This document shows positions 16,474 to 25,325 of a stretch of 42,093 nucleotides of DNA, in pieces. The notes beneath the pieces were generated by a model, which saw only the letters and a list, made by a program, of their open reading frames with translations, did not search any database and was not told the DNA's origin. The stretch is from a virus: the IMG/VR virus record IMGVR_UViG_3300014501_000547, positions 1 to 42,093 of that record; one strand, 5' to 3'. Position 1 is the stretch's first letter; each line of letters opens with the position of its first letter. Made by a program: the position numbers and the translations under genes.

Positions 16474-18630
16474 ATGCGGAGATTGCTCATCTTTCTCTTC
16501 TGCGCGGCGCTGTGGCTTGTCAACGCTCTCCCGTGCCGGGCGCAGCCGACGCTGACCACGATCCAGGACACGCTCTACAATCTCGATGGTTCGCTGATGA
16601 ACGGCAACCTCATCGTGAACAATGCGGCTTTCTCGGTCGGAGGCGTGCCGATCGCGCGCGGCGCTCGTGCCTTCCCGATCCAGAACGGCGTCGTCAACGT
16701 TCAGCTTGCACCGACGGACCATGCGATCCCTGCCGCCGCCTACACCGTAAACACGGTTTCGAACGGGCAGACTTCGACGAGTGTCTGGTCGGTGCCTACA
16801 CTCCCGTCGTCCCGGTGCCCGTCGGGAACTTGCACCATCGTGCAAGTCACGACGCTTTATACGCCCGGCCCGACGACGACGGTCGCGGTCTCGCAGCTCT
16901 CCACCCAAGGCGCCACCAATGGGCAGCTCGTCTGCGATAGCAACGGTGTGGCCGGGTGGTGCAACCCGTCGGCCACGGGAGTCACCTCGTTCAACAGCAG
17001 GACCGGCGAGGTCTCGCCTGTCGCGAACGATTACAACTTCAATCAGCTCGCGGGCGCGGCTTCAGTCGGGCAACTCCCGACAGGAATCCCAGCTCCCAAC
17101 ATCGGAGGCGGCAGCGTCGGCAACACGGCTTTCGGATACGTCGCCAACCTGACGAGCGATGCGCAGGCCCAGCTCAACGCGAAGCTCGCCGCGGCGAACA
17201 ATCTGTCCGATGTGGGCAATGCCGCGGCCGCGCTGTCGAATCTCGGCGGGCTGCCCAGGGGCACGGTCAGCACCTGGATCGATCAGTATTGCAGCGTGCC
17301 GGGAACCTATGACGATACCTGCTTCTCCGGCGCGTTCAGCGCTGCTGGGTCCGCACCGAATGTGACCTTCATGATGGGTCCGAACACGTATACGCTGCAA
17401 AACGGGCTTTCGATCTCCAGCAAGACGGGCTGGACCATCATGGGCCTCAGGGCTCGGAGCAAGCTCACCGCGAAGAACGGACTGAACGCGGCGATGGTCA
17501 CCCTGAACGGGACTACCGATTTCGCGATGCGGGATGTGTTCGCGGACGGAAACTATCCGAATCAGACCAGTGAAGCCTCGGTGATTTCGGCGACGGGCAT
17601 CGTCGGTCTGATCCTTGAAGGGAACAAGTTCGCGAACGTCAAGGGCCGAGCGGTGGTGGTGAGCAACTCGGCTTTTGACTTTAACGACGGCCTGTTCATC
17701 GTGGACAACATCATCTCAGGCACCACGGATTCCGCGCTCTATCTAGCGCTCCGCTACGACGGACTGACGATCACGGGGAACCGGATCGACGGGGTCGGTA
17801 TCGATGGAAGCAATCCGCAGAAGGCCGCCGCGGTCTACATCACTCATGGCAGCACTTTCGGCGGCCTCACGACGGTGGGCTACAGCGGCAATTACATCAT
17901 GGCCTCGCCCAACGTCAACAGCAACACGTTCCTGCAGTACGGCATCTTGTTCGACGCGATCGGAGGGCCGCCCGTCACGGATATGTCGAATTCATATTCG
18001 AACATCCAGACCAACTGCGGCAGCATCAATAGCGCCGTGACCTGCACTACGGCTGTCCCCAGCCTAGTGAGCGGGAATACGACTCAGATTAACCCCGTTG
18101 GCTACTGCTCGACTGTCGGCGGAACTCCTCAACCAAGTCCGCAGTTCATGGGGGCGAGCGCTGCGATGCAGTGCATCTCGGTCGGAGGCACGCCGATGGC
18201 GGCAGTTCCGCTGGCTCACGGAGGCGGCGACGTTTACGCGTCGTTGCTCTTTGAGACTCCGGTCACGTACAACTCCGTGTCCCTGTCCTGGGCCGGTTAC
18301 ACGGATGCTTCCGGCGGCAACGTGAACTTCATGGCGCTTATGGCCTGCGCGCCGTTCAGCGTGTCGAGCGGGCCATCCTTTCCTTCCATGCCGGCGGGCT
18401 CTAGCTCGTATTCCGTGACGGCCAACGGCGGCGGGAGTTCGATAGCCACTTCCCAAATCAACGAGTTCACGGGGCCGTACGGTCTCGGCATCAACGCGTC
18501 GTGTCCCAATCCGATATCGGGTGCCGTGATCACACGGCTGTATCGGCGCGGCAGCAACGGCCCTGACACGAACACCGGCACCTTGTGGATCGTGTGGGCC
18601 AAGCTGGAACAGAACTTCAAGGTGCAGTAA
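16474..18630 (+). CDS. beta-helix tail fibre/spike-like protein with Sec signal peptide
   Basis: 718 residues, ATG with AAGGAA at 16461-16466. The N-terminus is a textbook signal peptide: MRR, a hydrophobic core LLIFLFCAALWLVNAL, then a likely cleavage after PCRA. Next comes a beta-rich region and a fibre motif (LNAKLAAANNLSDVGNAAAALSNLGG) seen in phage tail fibres. A right-handed parallel beta-helix follows, with repeated turns such as LILEGNKFANVKG and LTITGNRIDGVG. The C-terminal ~150 residues form an added beta domain. It sits between the tape measure and tail tip genes. A signal peptide is unexpected for a virion protein assembled in the cytoplasm. It may be a tail protein with an odd N-terminus or a secreted surface protein. 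Confidence 0.65.
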   Translation: MRRLLIFLFCAALWLVNALPCRAQPTLTTIQDTLYNLDGSLMNGNLIVNNAAFSVGGVPIARGARAFPIQNGVVNVQLAPTDHAIPAAAYTVNTVSNGQTSTSVWSVPTLPSSRCPSGTCTIVQVTTLYTPGPTTTVAVSQLSTQGATNGQLVCDSNGVAGWCNPSATGVTSFNSRTGEVSPVANDYNFNQLAGAASVGQLPTGIPAPNIGGGSVGNTAFGYVANLTSDAQAQLNAKLAAANNLSDVGNAAAALSNLGGLPRGTVSTWIDQYCSVPGTYDDTCFSGAFSAAGSAPNVTFMMGPNTYTLQNGLSISSKTGWTIMGLRARSKLTAKNGLNAAMVTLNGTTDFAMRDVFADGNYPNQTSEASVISATGIVGLILEGNKFANVKGRAVVVSNSAFDFNDGLFIVDNIISGTTDSALYLALRYDGLTITGNRIDGVGIDGSNPQKAAAVYITHGSTFGGLTTVGYSGNYIMASPNVNSNTFLQYGILFDAIGGPPVTDMSNSYSNIQTNCGSINSAVTCTTAVPSLVSGNTTQINPVGYCSTVGGTPQPSPQFMGASAAMQCISVGGTPMAAVPLAHGGGDVYASLLFETPVTYNSVSLSWAGYTDASGGNVNFMALMACAPFSVSSGPSFPSMPAGSSSYSVTANGGGSSIATSQINEFTGPYGLGINASCPNPISGAVITRLYRRGSNGPDTNTGTLWIVWAKLEQNFKVQ

Positions 18631-18643
18631 CACTCATCAGACC

Positions 18644-19060
18644 ATGCCTGGAAATATTCAAAACGCCGCGCCGAGTGGCGTGTTGCCGGCTTCCTTGTGC
18701 ACGGCGTTCACGGAGCTGCGCGAGTACGTTCAACTCCAGAACCAGTATCACGACGGCACGATCCACCGATTGCAGCTCGCCCAGACGTCGCGCCGCACGT
18801 TCCGACTAAGCAAGCGCCTGAGCGCCTCTCTGCTTTCCGCGCTGTACAGCTTCTGGGTCTCCAAGAACGCCGGGCTGACCCCGTTCGCCTTCTACAATCC
18901 CTTCGACGTGGCGTCTGGCCAGCAGATCGGCAGCAACTACGATTCGACCGGCAACAACACGCAGGGCCGGATAACGGTGGTGTTTCGCGGCAACTGGGCA
19001 CAGGCAACGGACGTGGCGCGGACAAATGTTCAAGGGCTGGAGCTTGTGGAGGTGGCGTAG
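18644..19060 (+). CDS. minor tail protein (gpM-like candidate)
   Basis: 138 residues, 13 bp after the previous gene, with no clear ribosome site. The body, RTFRLSKRLSASLLSALYSFWVSKNAGLTPFAFYNPFD followed by GRITVVFRGNWAQATDVARTNVQGLELVEVA, matches the layout of small minor tail proteins at the tail tip: a Tyr/Phe-rich middle, then a closing strand with an FRG-like motif. It would link tape measure and tip complex. The following gene on this strand, the tail tip protein, is separated by the antisense DUF262 gene. Confidence 0.6.
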   Translation: MPGNIQNAAPSGVLPASLCTAFTELREYVQLQNQYHDGTIHRLQLAQTSRRTFRLSKRLSASLLSALYSFWVSKNAGLTPFAFYNPFDVASGQQIGSNYDSTGNNTQGRITVVFRGNWAQATDVARTNVQGLELVEVA

Positions 19061-19088
19061 CTTCTGCTTGGTGAATCGTGGTGGCGAA

Positions 19089-20756
19089 TCAAAAGTTTTC
19101 ACTCCGGTCGAAAAGCCGTACGCCAGCCTGCTTTTCAAACGCTCGCGCAAGGAGCCAAGCACGGTCGCTGATAAAACTTTTGAAGCCGCGCTTGATGCTG
19201 CGGTCCCAGATCCCGCGATCCTTCTTGGACGGAACAAGGTGACTGCGCAACGCTAAGACTTGGGCTCGCTTGCTTTTGGGAACGTCCTCGAAATAACTCC
19301 TCGGCACCCGCTGACCAACGCTCCTATTGTCACGAGCCACCAGATAACAGATATTCAAGATGCTGTTAAACCTGTCCGGGCCAATGCCGTGCCGGGTCAG
19401 AAGCGCACGGGGGAAGATGTGGTGTTTGTCGCTGCTATTGCGTCGGCTTGAAGTTTCCCCATGCGGAATCAGCGAACCGTCGTCCAAATAGCGCGGCCCG
19501 ATGAGTCGGAGTAGGCAAAAGAACGCGTTGCTAACCGGCCCCGGCCGCCCGTACTCAGTACTTCGAAGAGAATGAATGCGAACCTTGACCTTAAACGAAG
19601 CGTGGGAGTTGGGATTGCTGGCCAGCCGTTTCGCGAAAGCTGCATCCGACGTCAGGTTCGGACGATACCCACGTCCCGTATATCGTGCTCCAACCCCTGT
19701 CGCCCAAAACCATTGGATCAATCGTCGCTTGGCGGACCGCGACGGTCTGACGTTGCCGTTATGGAAAAAGAAGAGCGAAAGGATCATCATCATTGGTTCA
19801 GAAGGCAAGAACTCAAAGTTGGGAACACCGAGCTCATACACGGCGTAGTCGGCGGCTGAGCTAATTGCCTCTCGTAGCTGGGGGAAGACCCGCTCGAAAC
19901 GTGCTCGCTCATGTTCATCAGTTTCCAGCTTGGAAATGAACCCATCTATCGCGCGTTCCCCCAAGTCGCGACTGCCAAGCGCAAGCGCGAACGTTTGAAG
20001 AATGGTCGTTCTGGAGATTCGATCGAAGCCATGCTTGAGACGACTCTGTACATCGCGCACTAAGCCACGCATGTCAAATTGTGAAGCCCGGGCGAAGGCC
20101 CGATCGGCAGCACCGATCCGCATCCCCAAGGAATTGATTCGGATGAAGGTCTCGCGGACTTCACCACGGTCCTTTGTTTCGCAAAATTCGAGCAGCGCCT
20201 CGTACCCGAGCACGCGTCGCCGGCAATCCTCAAGCCGTTTCATAGCGCGAACGCCGTGGCCGCGCGAACGCCTTCGCCAGGTATTGGACAGGAGGTCAAC
20301 GACCGACACGAGCGTCTCACCCTGGTCTCGACTCAGATGCTCGCGGTAAAGAAATAGTCCGTCGCCTTCGGAAGCGTACGGATTAAAGAAAACGTTGCCG
20401 AACTTGAGGGCCTTCCCTTCCTCGTTGACGACTGATCCGCCTTCTCCTCGCAGCAAGTGCCACAGAACCGAGAGACGTTGTTGCCCGTCAATCAGGAAAT
20501 AGATGTCCCGATTCTTCGGATTGAAGTGGGGAAGGATGTGGTAGTGCTTCCGGAGTTGGTTTTCGTTGCGACGGTCAGTCTTCCAAATGAGAATCGTCCC
20601 GATTGGGTAGTTGTGGTAGATGCTGTCGAGGAGATCACAAGCTTTGCGGGCATTCCAGACGAATTCTCGCTGCAATTCCGGCACGGCGAAGATGCCGCGC
20701 TCGATGAGGCCGTGAAGCTTCCTCAGCGTGACGGTTTTTACGTAGATGTCGTCCAT
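19089..20756 (-). CDS. DUF262/HNH (DUF1524-like) protein, GmrSD-type
   Basis: 555 residues from ATG 20756; an upstream TTG at 20786 is possible. N-terminal DUF262 (ParB/Srx-like NTPase fold) motifs are clear: VPELQREFVW (25-34), NYPIGTILIW (49-58) and FLIDGQQRL (87-95). Near the C-terminus, SSDKHHIFPRALL followed by Asn-containing segments is an HNH nuclease-like block as in DUF1524. The two-part architecture resembles GmrSD type IV restriction enzymes and other DUF262 defence proteins. It is transcribed against the late operon and less GC-rich than it, which points to an acquired gene with its own promoter. It ends 28 bp from the minor tail gene. Confidence 0.85.
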   Translation of the reverse strand: MDDIYVKTVTLRKLHGLIERGIFAVPELQREFVWNARKACDLLDSIYHNYPIGTILIWKTDRRNENQLRKHYHILPHFNPKNRDIYFLIDGQQRLSVLWHLLRGEGGSVVNEEGKALKFGNVFFNPYASEGDGLFLYREHLSRDQGETLVSVVDLLSNTWRRRSRGHGVRAMKRLEDCRRRVLGYEALLEFCETKDRGEVRETFIRINSLGMRIGAADRAFARASQFDMRGLVRDVQSRLKHGFDRISRTTILQTFALALGSRDLGERAIDGFISKLETDEHERARFERVFPQLREAISSAADYAVYELGVPNFEFLPSEPMMMILSLFFFHNGNVRPSRSAKRRLIQWFWATGVGARYTGRGYRPNLTSDAAFAKRLASNPNSHASFKVKVRIHSLRSTEYGRPGPVSNAFFCLLRLIGPRYLDDGSLIPHGETSSRRNSSDKHHIFPRALLTRHGIGPDRFNSILNICYLVARDNRSVGQRVPRSYFEDVPKSKRAQVLALRSHLVPSKKDRGIWDRSIKRGFKSFISDRAWLLARAFEKQAGVRLFDRSENF

Positions 20757-20801
20757 GGCTGCCTGGCTTTTACAAGTTTTCCGCAAAGAGACGGAAACGA
20801 T

Positions 20802-20807
20802 ATTCTA
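20802..20807 (-). promoter_or_regulatory. possible -10 element for the DUF262 gene
   Basis: On the minus strand TAGAAT lies 46 bases upstream of ATG 20756. No good -35 box is visible at the proper distance. Some promoter is expected here because the gene is divergent from the downstream tail gene and antisense to the operon. Confidence 0.2.
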
Positions 20808-20909
20808 ACGGTACGCTAAGCGGAATGCCCGGCCGCCCTCCTGCTGAACGCGTTTGATCCCTCCGAGTGCTCCTAAGGGTTGCGCTCATCACCTACTTCT
20901 CCACAAGCC

Positions 20910-23900
20910 ATGTCCGACACCATCGGCCGCATCACCGTCCCCACGGTGATCAACTCCGGCCAGACATTCCCGCTCACCACGCAGTACCCATTCGGCTTCT
21001 CCGTCGAGCGCCCGGTGATCGTCCATCGCTTCGGCAGCCTCGACGCCAAGCAGGAGCAGCGGTATTACGTCGGCATCGGCCCGCGCAAGTTTCAGTTCAA
21101 GCATCCGAACCTCAACTGGGCGGAAGGAAAGCAGCTCCGGGACTTCTGGGAGTCCTTGCAGGGACCGTGGCAGGCGTTCACCTACACCGTCCCCAACCCC
21201 GATGGAACGACCTCCAGCGTGCTCGTGACCTTCGAGCAGACCCCGATCTCGTTCGAGTACCTGCGCAACGCGGTCCAGGTTGGATTGAATCTCGTCGAGG
21301 TTGTCGATCCGACGTCCGCACCCACCTACACGATCAGTTCCACCTGCGTCCGGTTCCCCTCGACCGCACTATCCACAGCGCTGCTTTCTGAGGTGCAGCA
21401 GATCGTCCCGCTCATTCATATTCGTGTGCGCGAATCCGCGGTCGCGGACATCTATCTGTCCGACCGGCGCGTCACGGTGGGCGGCCAGCTATACCTGCCG
21501 CGTCTCATCGGAATCGGCGAACCCGGTTCTGACGTCCTGATCTCCCAGGACATCAAAGGCACGTCAGATAACGTCCGTTTCACGTTCGGCAACGGCGACC
21601 GCGTGATGACGCAGCTCGCCAACGACACCGATCTGAAGTACGCCGAGATCGACCTGTGCCTTTTCCATATGAACTCCGAAATTCTGTTGCAGCTTTGGAA
21701 AGGTGTCATCCAGAACTTCACCAGCGACGGAACGCCGATCTTCCCGGTGACGTGCTCGGACGGGTTCTTCCAGATCATGAACCAGTACCCGGAGCGGCAG
21801 ATCAGCCGTCAGTGCTGGAAGACCTACAACGATGGCGTGAACTGTCCGTGGGCTACGAAGGGGCGTAGCTCTTCGGCGGTTACTGCGGCGGGCGGCGATC
21901 CTGCGAGCTGCGACTACTACCTCGAGTCCGCGAACGGATGCCAGGTGCACGGCATGGCCCCGTACTTCGGCGGGCATCAGGCCGACCCGCAGGGCGTCGT
22001 CATCAAGGACAATTCCACCGGCTTTCTCGGCTTCGGCCGCAACACCGTTACTGCAACGTCGATTCTCTCGGACACAATCTGGGGCCTCGCGTTGCCGGAG
22101 ATCTGGTGCAACAGTGGCGGCAATCCGCTCTTTGCGTTCGTGGCCAACGCGCTGATGGTGGCGTATCGCGATGAATCCGACTACGCCGACTCGCTCGGCA
22201 TTCTTTGTGCCGGCCCCATCGGTGGGTTCACCGGCATGTACGTCGTCACCAACGCGGACGGCTACCGCTACGTGGTGGCGCCCATGGTGGATGGCTACAC
22301 ACCGCAAGGCTTTAAGGTCGATGGGAACCTGAACGTAGTCAAGAACTCGCCCATTGGCGCGCCTCGCGAGGTGCCTGGCAACGACCCTGTAACTCCCACT
22401 TTCGACTATTTCTCCCTTGGCTCCGGCAGCCCGCAAGTCTGGGAGCCGAACGTTTACGCCGCCGGAACTGCCGCGTGCGAGATTCGCATCGTCAAGTCTT
22501 CCACGATTCAGCCGAGCACTCCCGACCAGCACCAGATGACGGTCCCGATCGATTACGGGATGTGGGGCTGGACCTGGGACCAGAGCGGCACCCGCACCGG
22601 CGTCAAGGGACTCATCAATCCATTCTGGATTGCGGTGAATATGCTGCTGCGCGCGATGGGTCTGTATGGCGACCCGTCCACTGGCTCGAACCCTGCGGGT
22701 GGCTCCGGCCCCGCGTCGTCCGACCAGCTCGCTACGTTCGTGCTGCCGTCGCTGATTGTGGGCGATGGAAGCGGTGCGGCCGAGATCGCCGCCGACAACG
22801 TGACGGCCATCCTCGGAAGCGGAACCGAGACGCAGTTCCAGTTCCAGGGAATCATCAGCAGCCAGAAGCCCTTCCGCGACTGGCTCACCGAGGTGCTTAA
22901 CTGCTGTCTGGGTTTCTACACGTGGGAGTTCGGGAAGCTGAAGCTCGGTTGCCGGATAAACGCCAGCGCGGTGGATGCGTACACCCTCGCCAATTCCCTG
23001 TTTCAAACCCTGCGGCTGACGCCGATTCAAGCTGAGTTCGAGCACCTGGTGCTTTCGTTCGCCGATGTTGCCTATCAGTATCAAGCCAACACAGCGGAAT
23101 ACAGCGACAAGACCCACGGCGCCTACTATGGGCGCGCGGGATCTCCGCTCACCACGCAGATGCACTCAGTGGGATGCTCCACCCTGAGCCAAGCGCTGCG
23201 TATCGCGGCCACGCGCACACGCGAAGAAATCGGCGGGGTAACACCTCCGGAATGGCGCGACGCGCGAACGGCGGCATGGCAAACCACTCTACTCGGGCTT
23301 GGAAACGAGGTCGGGCAAGTGGTGTCGATGACGCACCCGGACATTCCGGGCCGTCACGGGAATTGCAACGTCTCCGGCAGTACCGCCACGTGGGTGAGCG
23401 GCGATCCTTGGACCTACGCCGGGACCGCGACCGGAGCTTCGGAGCTGGTCAACAAGGAAATCCTGATCGGCGGTTCTCAGGTGACGATCACCGCAGTCGC
23501 CAGCGACGGCTCGACGATCACGACTTCTCCAGCGCCTCCAAACGGAACGGGCTTGGCCTTCCAGGTCGTCACGATGTGCTTCCGCATCCAACGCTGGAGC
23601 CTGAAGAAGGACTGGTCAGTGCAGATCGAGGCGCAGACCGTCACGGCATCCATGTACGACCTGGATGTCGGGCCGAAGCCGATGGATGTCGTGCCGGCAC
23701 CCTTGCCCCGGCTGTTCTATCCGATTCCTCTTGGCCCGGTATGGGCGCCATACCAGGTTCAGGCGTCTTCGAGCGACGCGCTATTTCCAAGCGAGTGGAC
23801 TTTTGATTCCGACCAGGAATACACGACGCTCGCCGATGGCAGTGCGCTCGCGAGCTTGATCGTCACTGGCAAACTTCCGGTGAACGAGTTCAGCACCACG

Positions 23901-25319
23901 GGTGCGGGCGCGCCGGGAATAGGATCGATTTCGCAGAGCACGACGGGCGGATCATTGCCGGCGAACATCACCTTGTGGGTTGCAATCTGCGCGATCGATT
24001 CAAGCGGCCTTCCTTCGGCTCCCTCGAATATCGCCATTATCGGCAGCGGCACGGCGTCGGGCGGCTCGTTCACGCTTGACGACATCATTTGGCCGGCGGT
24101 CGCGGGTCTCGCCTCTTATGTGTTGTTCGTCGGAACGCAGCCCGACCTGATCTGCGCTCAGGCAACTGCCACTTTGACCGCTGGCACGGGCGACACCTAC
24201 ACGCCGAGTTCGATAACCTTCGGCGGTCCGGTGGTCCGCTCGACGTGGGCGCTGCCATCGCCGTACGTCGCCAAGGTTCGAATCAAGGCCAAGCTTTTGC
24301 TGCACGCAGGCGTGGCAGGCATCGCGGTCACTACCGTCTCGACCAATACCCTGGTTTGTTCGGAGCTGGTCGATACTTCCTCCACTCCGTTCAGTCCCGT
24401 CGGCCGCATTCTCTCCGTGATTGGCCGCCCCAACGGCAGCACGCCGTTCGCCAGCTTCAGCATCACCGCGTTTGTGCCCACCACCGGGACGATCACGCTT
24501 GACCGCGATCCCACCGGGATCGTGAACGTGGGCGACGCAGTGGTCATTCGCAACCAGGCGTCGGGCCTGTCGAGCACGCCTACGGCAGTCACCCAAGTTA
24601 CCGACACCGGCTACCAGAACGTCGCGAACAGTTACGGCGGCCTGGCCGTAAGCGCGGAGGTTGGCAACCTGATCCGCGTGATCGCGGGCACGGGTCGCGG
24701 CCAGCCGCCGAGCACGATCACGGCGAACACGTCAACGCAGTTGACCTTCCAGCCGCCGCTGCTCATGGACAATACGTCGATATCGATCATAGAAGCGCCC
24801 GCCTGGGCTTTCCAAGCGGATTCGACCAGCATCGACAACGCGAACCCGCTGACGCCCGTGACCCTCTCGGTGCCAACGGCGAACTTTATCGAACAGGCAA
24901 TGCTGATTGCCGGCTTCACGGTTGACGTGAACGGCAACGAATCCCCGGATGGCGACCAGCCTTTCCGTGAAGACTGGATCTACGGCGAGGTCGGCGCGCC
25001 ATCCGGCGAGATGAAGATCTCGATTCCTGGAACGCTCGCGATTGGAAGCGATCTCGGTCCAGCGGCGTTCTATACCTCCACCGTCTCCTTGCAGAACGGG
25101 GTGACGTGCATGGTGAAGCAGGCGCCGGTCGGCGCAGACCTCGTGATCCAGGTCTATGCCGGAACCACGCTGTTGTTTACGGTGACGATCGCGGCGGGCT
25201 CCACGGTGGGCTCCGCGGCAGGCACGCCCGCGATCGGCCCGGAGACGCCGGTCATCATAAATCTCACTGCCGTCGGCACGACGTTCCCCGGATCGGACCT
25301 AACCGTCGCGCTGTCTTGA
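20910..25319 (+). CDS. large tail tip / baseplate hub fusion protein
   Basis: 1469 residues from ATG 20910; an upstream TTG at 20880 is less likely. Residues ~1-150 resemble a minor tail domain (FGFSVERPVIVHRFGSLDAKQEQRYYVGIGPRKFQFKHPNLNWAEGKQLRDFWE). About 180-370 resemble a DUF2163/BR0599-type tail domain (IYLSDRRVTVGGQLYLPRLIG, then Cys-rich SRQCWKTYNDGVNC). The middle (~650-900) resembles a hub/J-type domain (QKPFRDWLTEVLNCC, then TREEIGGVTPPEWRDARTAAWQTTLLGLGNEVGQVVSM). The rest is Gly/Thr/Ser-rich beta repeats, probably fibronectin- or carbohydrate-binding-like. It seems to combine several tip proteins that are often separate genes. Confidence 0.75.
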   Translation: MSDTIGRITVPTVINSGQTFPLTTQYPFGFSVERPVIVHRFGSLDAKQEQRYYVGIGPRKFQFKHPNLNWAEGKQLRDFWESLQGPWQAFTYTVPNPDGTTSSVLVTFEQTPISFEYLRNAVQVGLNLVEVVDPTSAPTYTISSTCVRFPSTALSTALLSEVQQIVPLIHIRVRESAVADIYLSDRRVTVGGQLYLPRLIGIGEPGSDVLISQDIKGTSDNVRFTFGNGDRVMTQLANDTDLKYAEIDLCLFHMNSEILLQLWKGVIQNFTSDGTPIFPVTCSDGFFQIMNQYPERQISRQCWKTYNDGVNCPWATKGRSSSAVTAAGGDPASCDYYLESANGCQVHGMAPYFGGHQADPQGVVIKDNSTGFLGFGRNTVTATSILSDTIWGLALPEIWCNSGGNPLFAFVANALMVAYRDESDYADSLGILCAGPIGGFTGMYVVTNADGYRYVVAPMVDGYTPQGFKVDGNLNVVKNSPIGAPREVPGNDPVTPTFDYFSLGSGSPQVWEPNVYAAGTAACEIRIVKSSTIQPSTPDQHQMTVPIDYGMWGWTWDQSGTRTGVKGLINPFWIAVNMLLRAMGLYGDPSTGSNPAGGSGPASSDQLATFVLPSLIVGDGSGAAEIAADNVTAILGSGTETQFQFQGIISSQKPFRDWLTEVLNCCLGFYTWEFGKLKLGCRINASAVDAYTLANSLFQTLRLTPIQAEFEHLVLSFADVAYQYQANTAEYSDKTHGAYYGRAGSPLTTQMHSVGCSTLSQALRIAATRTREEIGGVTPPEWRDARTAAWQTTLLGLGNEVGQVVSMTHPDIPGRHGNCNVSGSTATWVSGDPWTYAGTATGASELVNKEILIGGSQVTITAVASDGSTITTSPAPPNGTGLAFQVVTMCFRIQRWSLKKDWSVQIEAQTVTASMYDLDVGPKPMDVVPAPLPRLFYPIPLGPVWAPYQVQASSSDALFPSEWTFDSDQEYTTLADGSALASLIVTGKLPVNEFSTTGAGAPGIGSISQSTTGGSLPANITLWVAICAIDSSGLPSAPSNIAIIGSGTASGGSFTLDDIIWPAVAGLASYVLFVGTQPDLICAQATATLTAGTGDTYTPSSITFGGPVVRSTWALPSPYVAKVRIKAKLLLHAGVAGIAVTTVSTNTLVCSELVDTSSTPFSPVGRILSVIGRPNGSTPFASFSITAFVPTTGTITLDRDPTGIVNVGDAVVIRNQASGLSSTPTAVTQVTDTGYQNVANSYGGLAVSAEVGNLIRVIAGTGRGQPPSTITANTSTQLTFQPPLLMDNTSISIIEAPAWAFQADSTSIDNANPLTPVTLSVPTANFIEQAMLIAGFTVDVNGNESPDGDQPFREDWIYGEVGAPSGEMKISIPGTLAIGSDLGPAAFYTSTVSLQNGVTCMVKQAPVGADLVIQVYAGTTLLFTVTIAAGSTVGSAAGTPAIGPETPVIINLTAVGTTFPGSDLTVALS

Positions 25320-25325
25320 GAACCT

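Noticed and set aside
19026-19256. 76-codon + strand frame overlapping the DUF262 gene end
   Set aside because: Covers the C-terminal codons of the DUF262 gene on the other strand and the end of the minor tail gene; no ribosome site or motif.
21564-23165. 533-codon minus-strand frame opposite the tail tip gene
   Set aside because: Shadow frame; the + strand is a recognisable tail protein.
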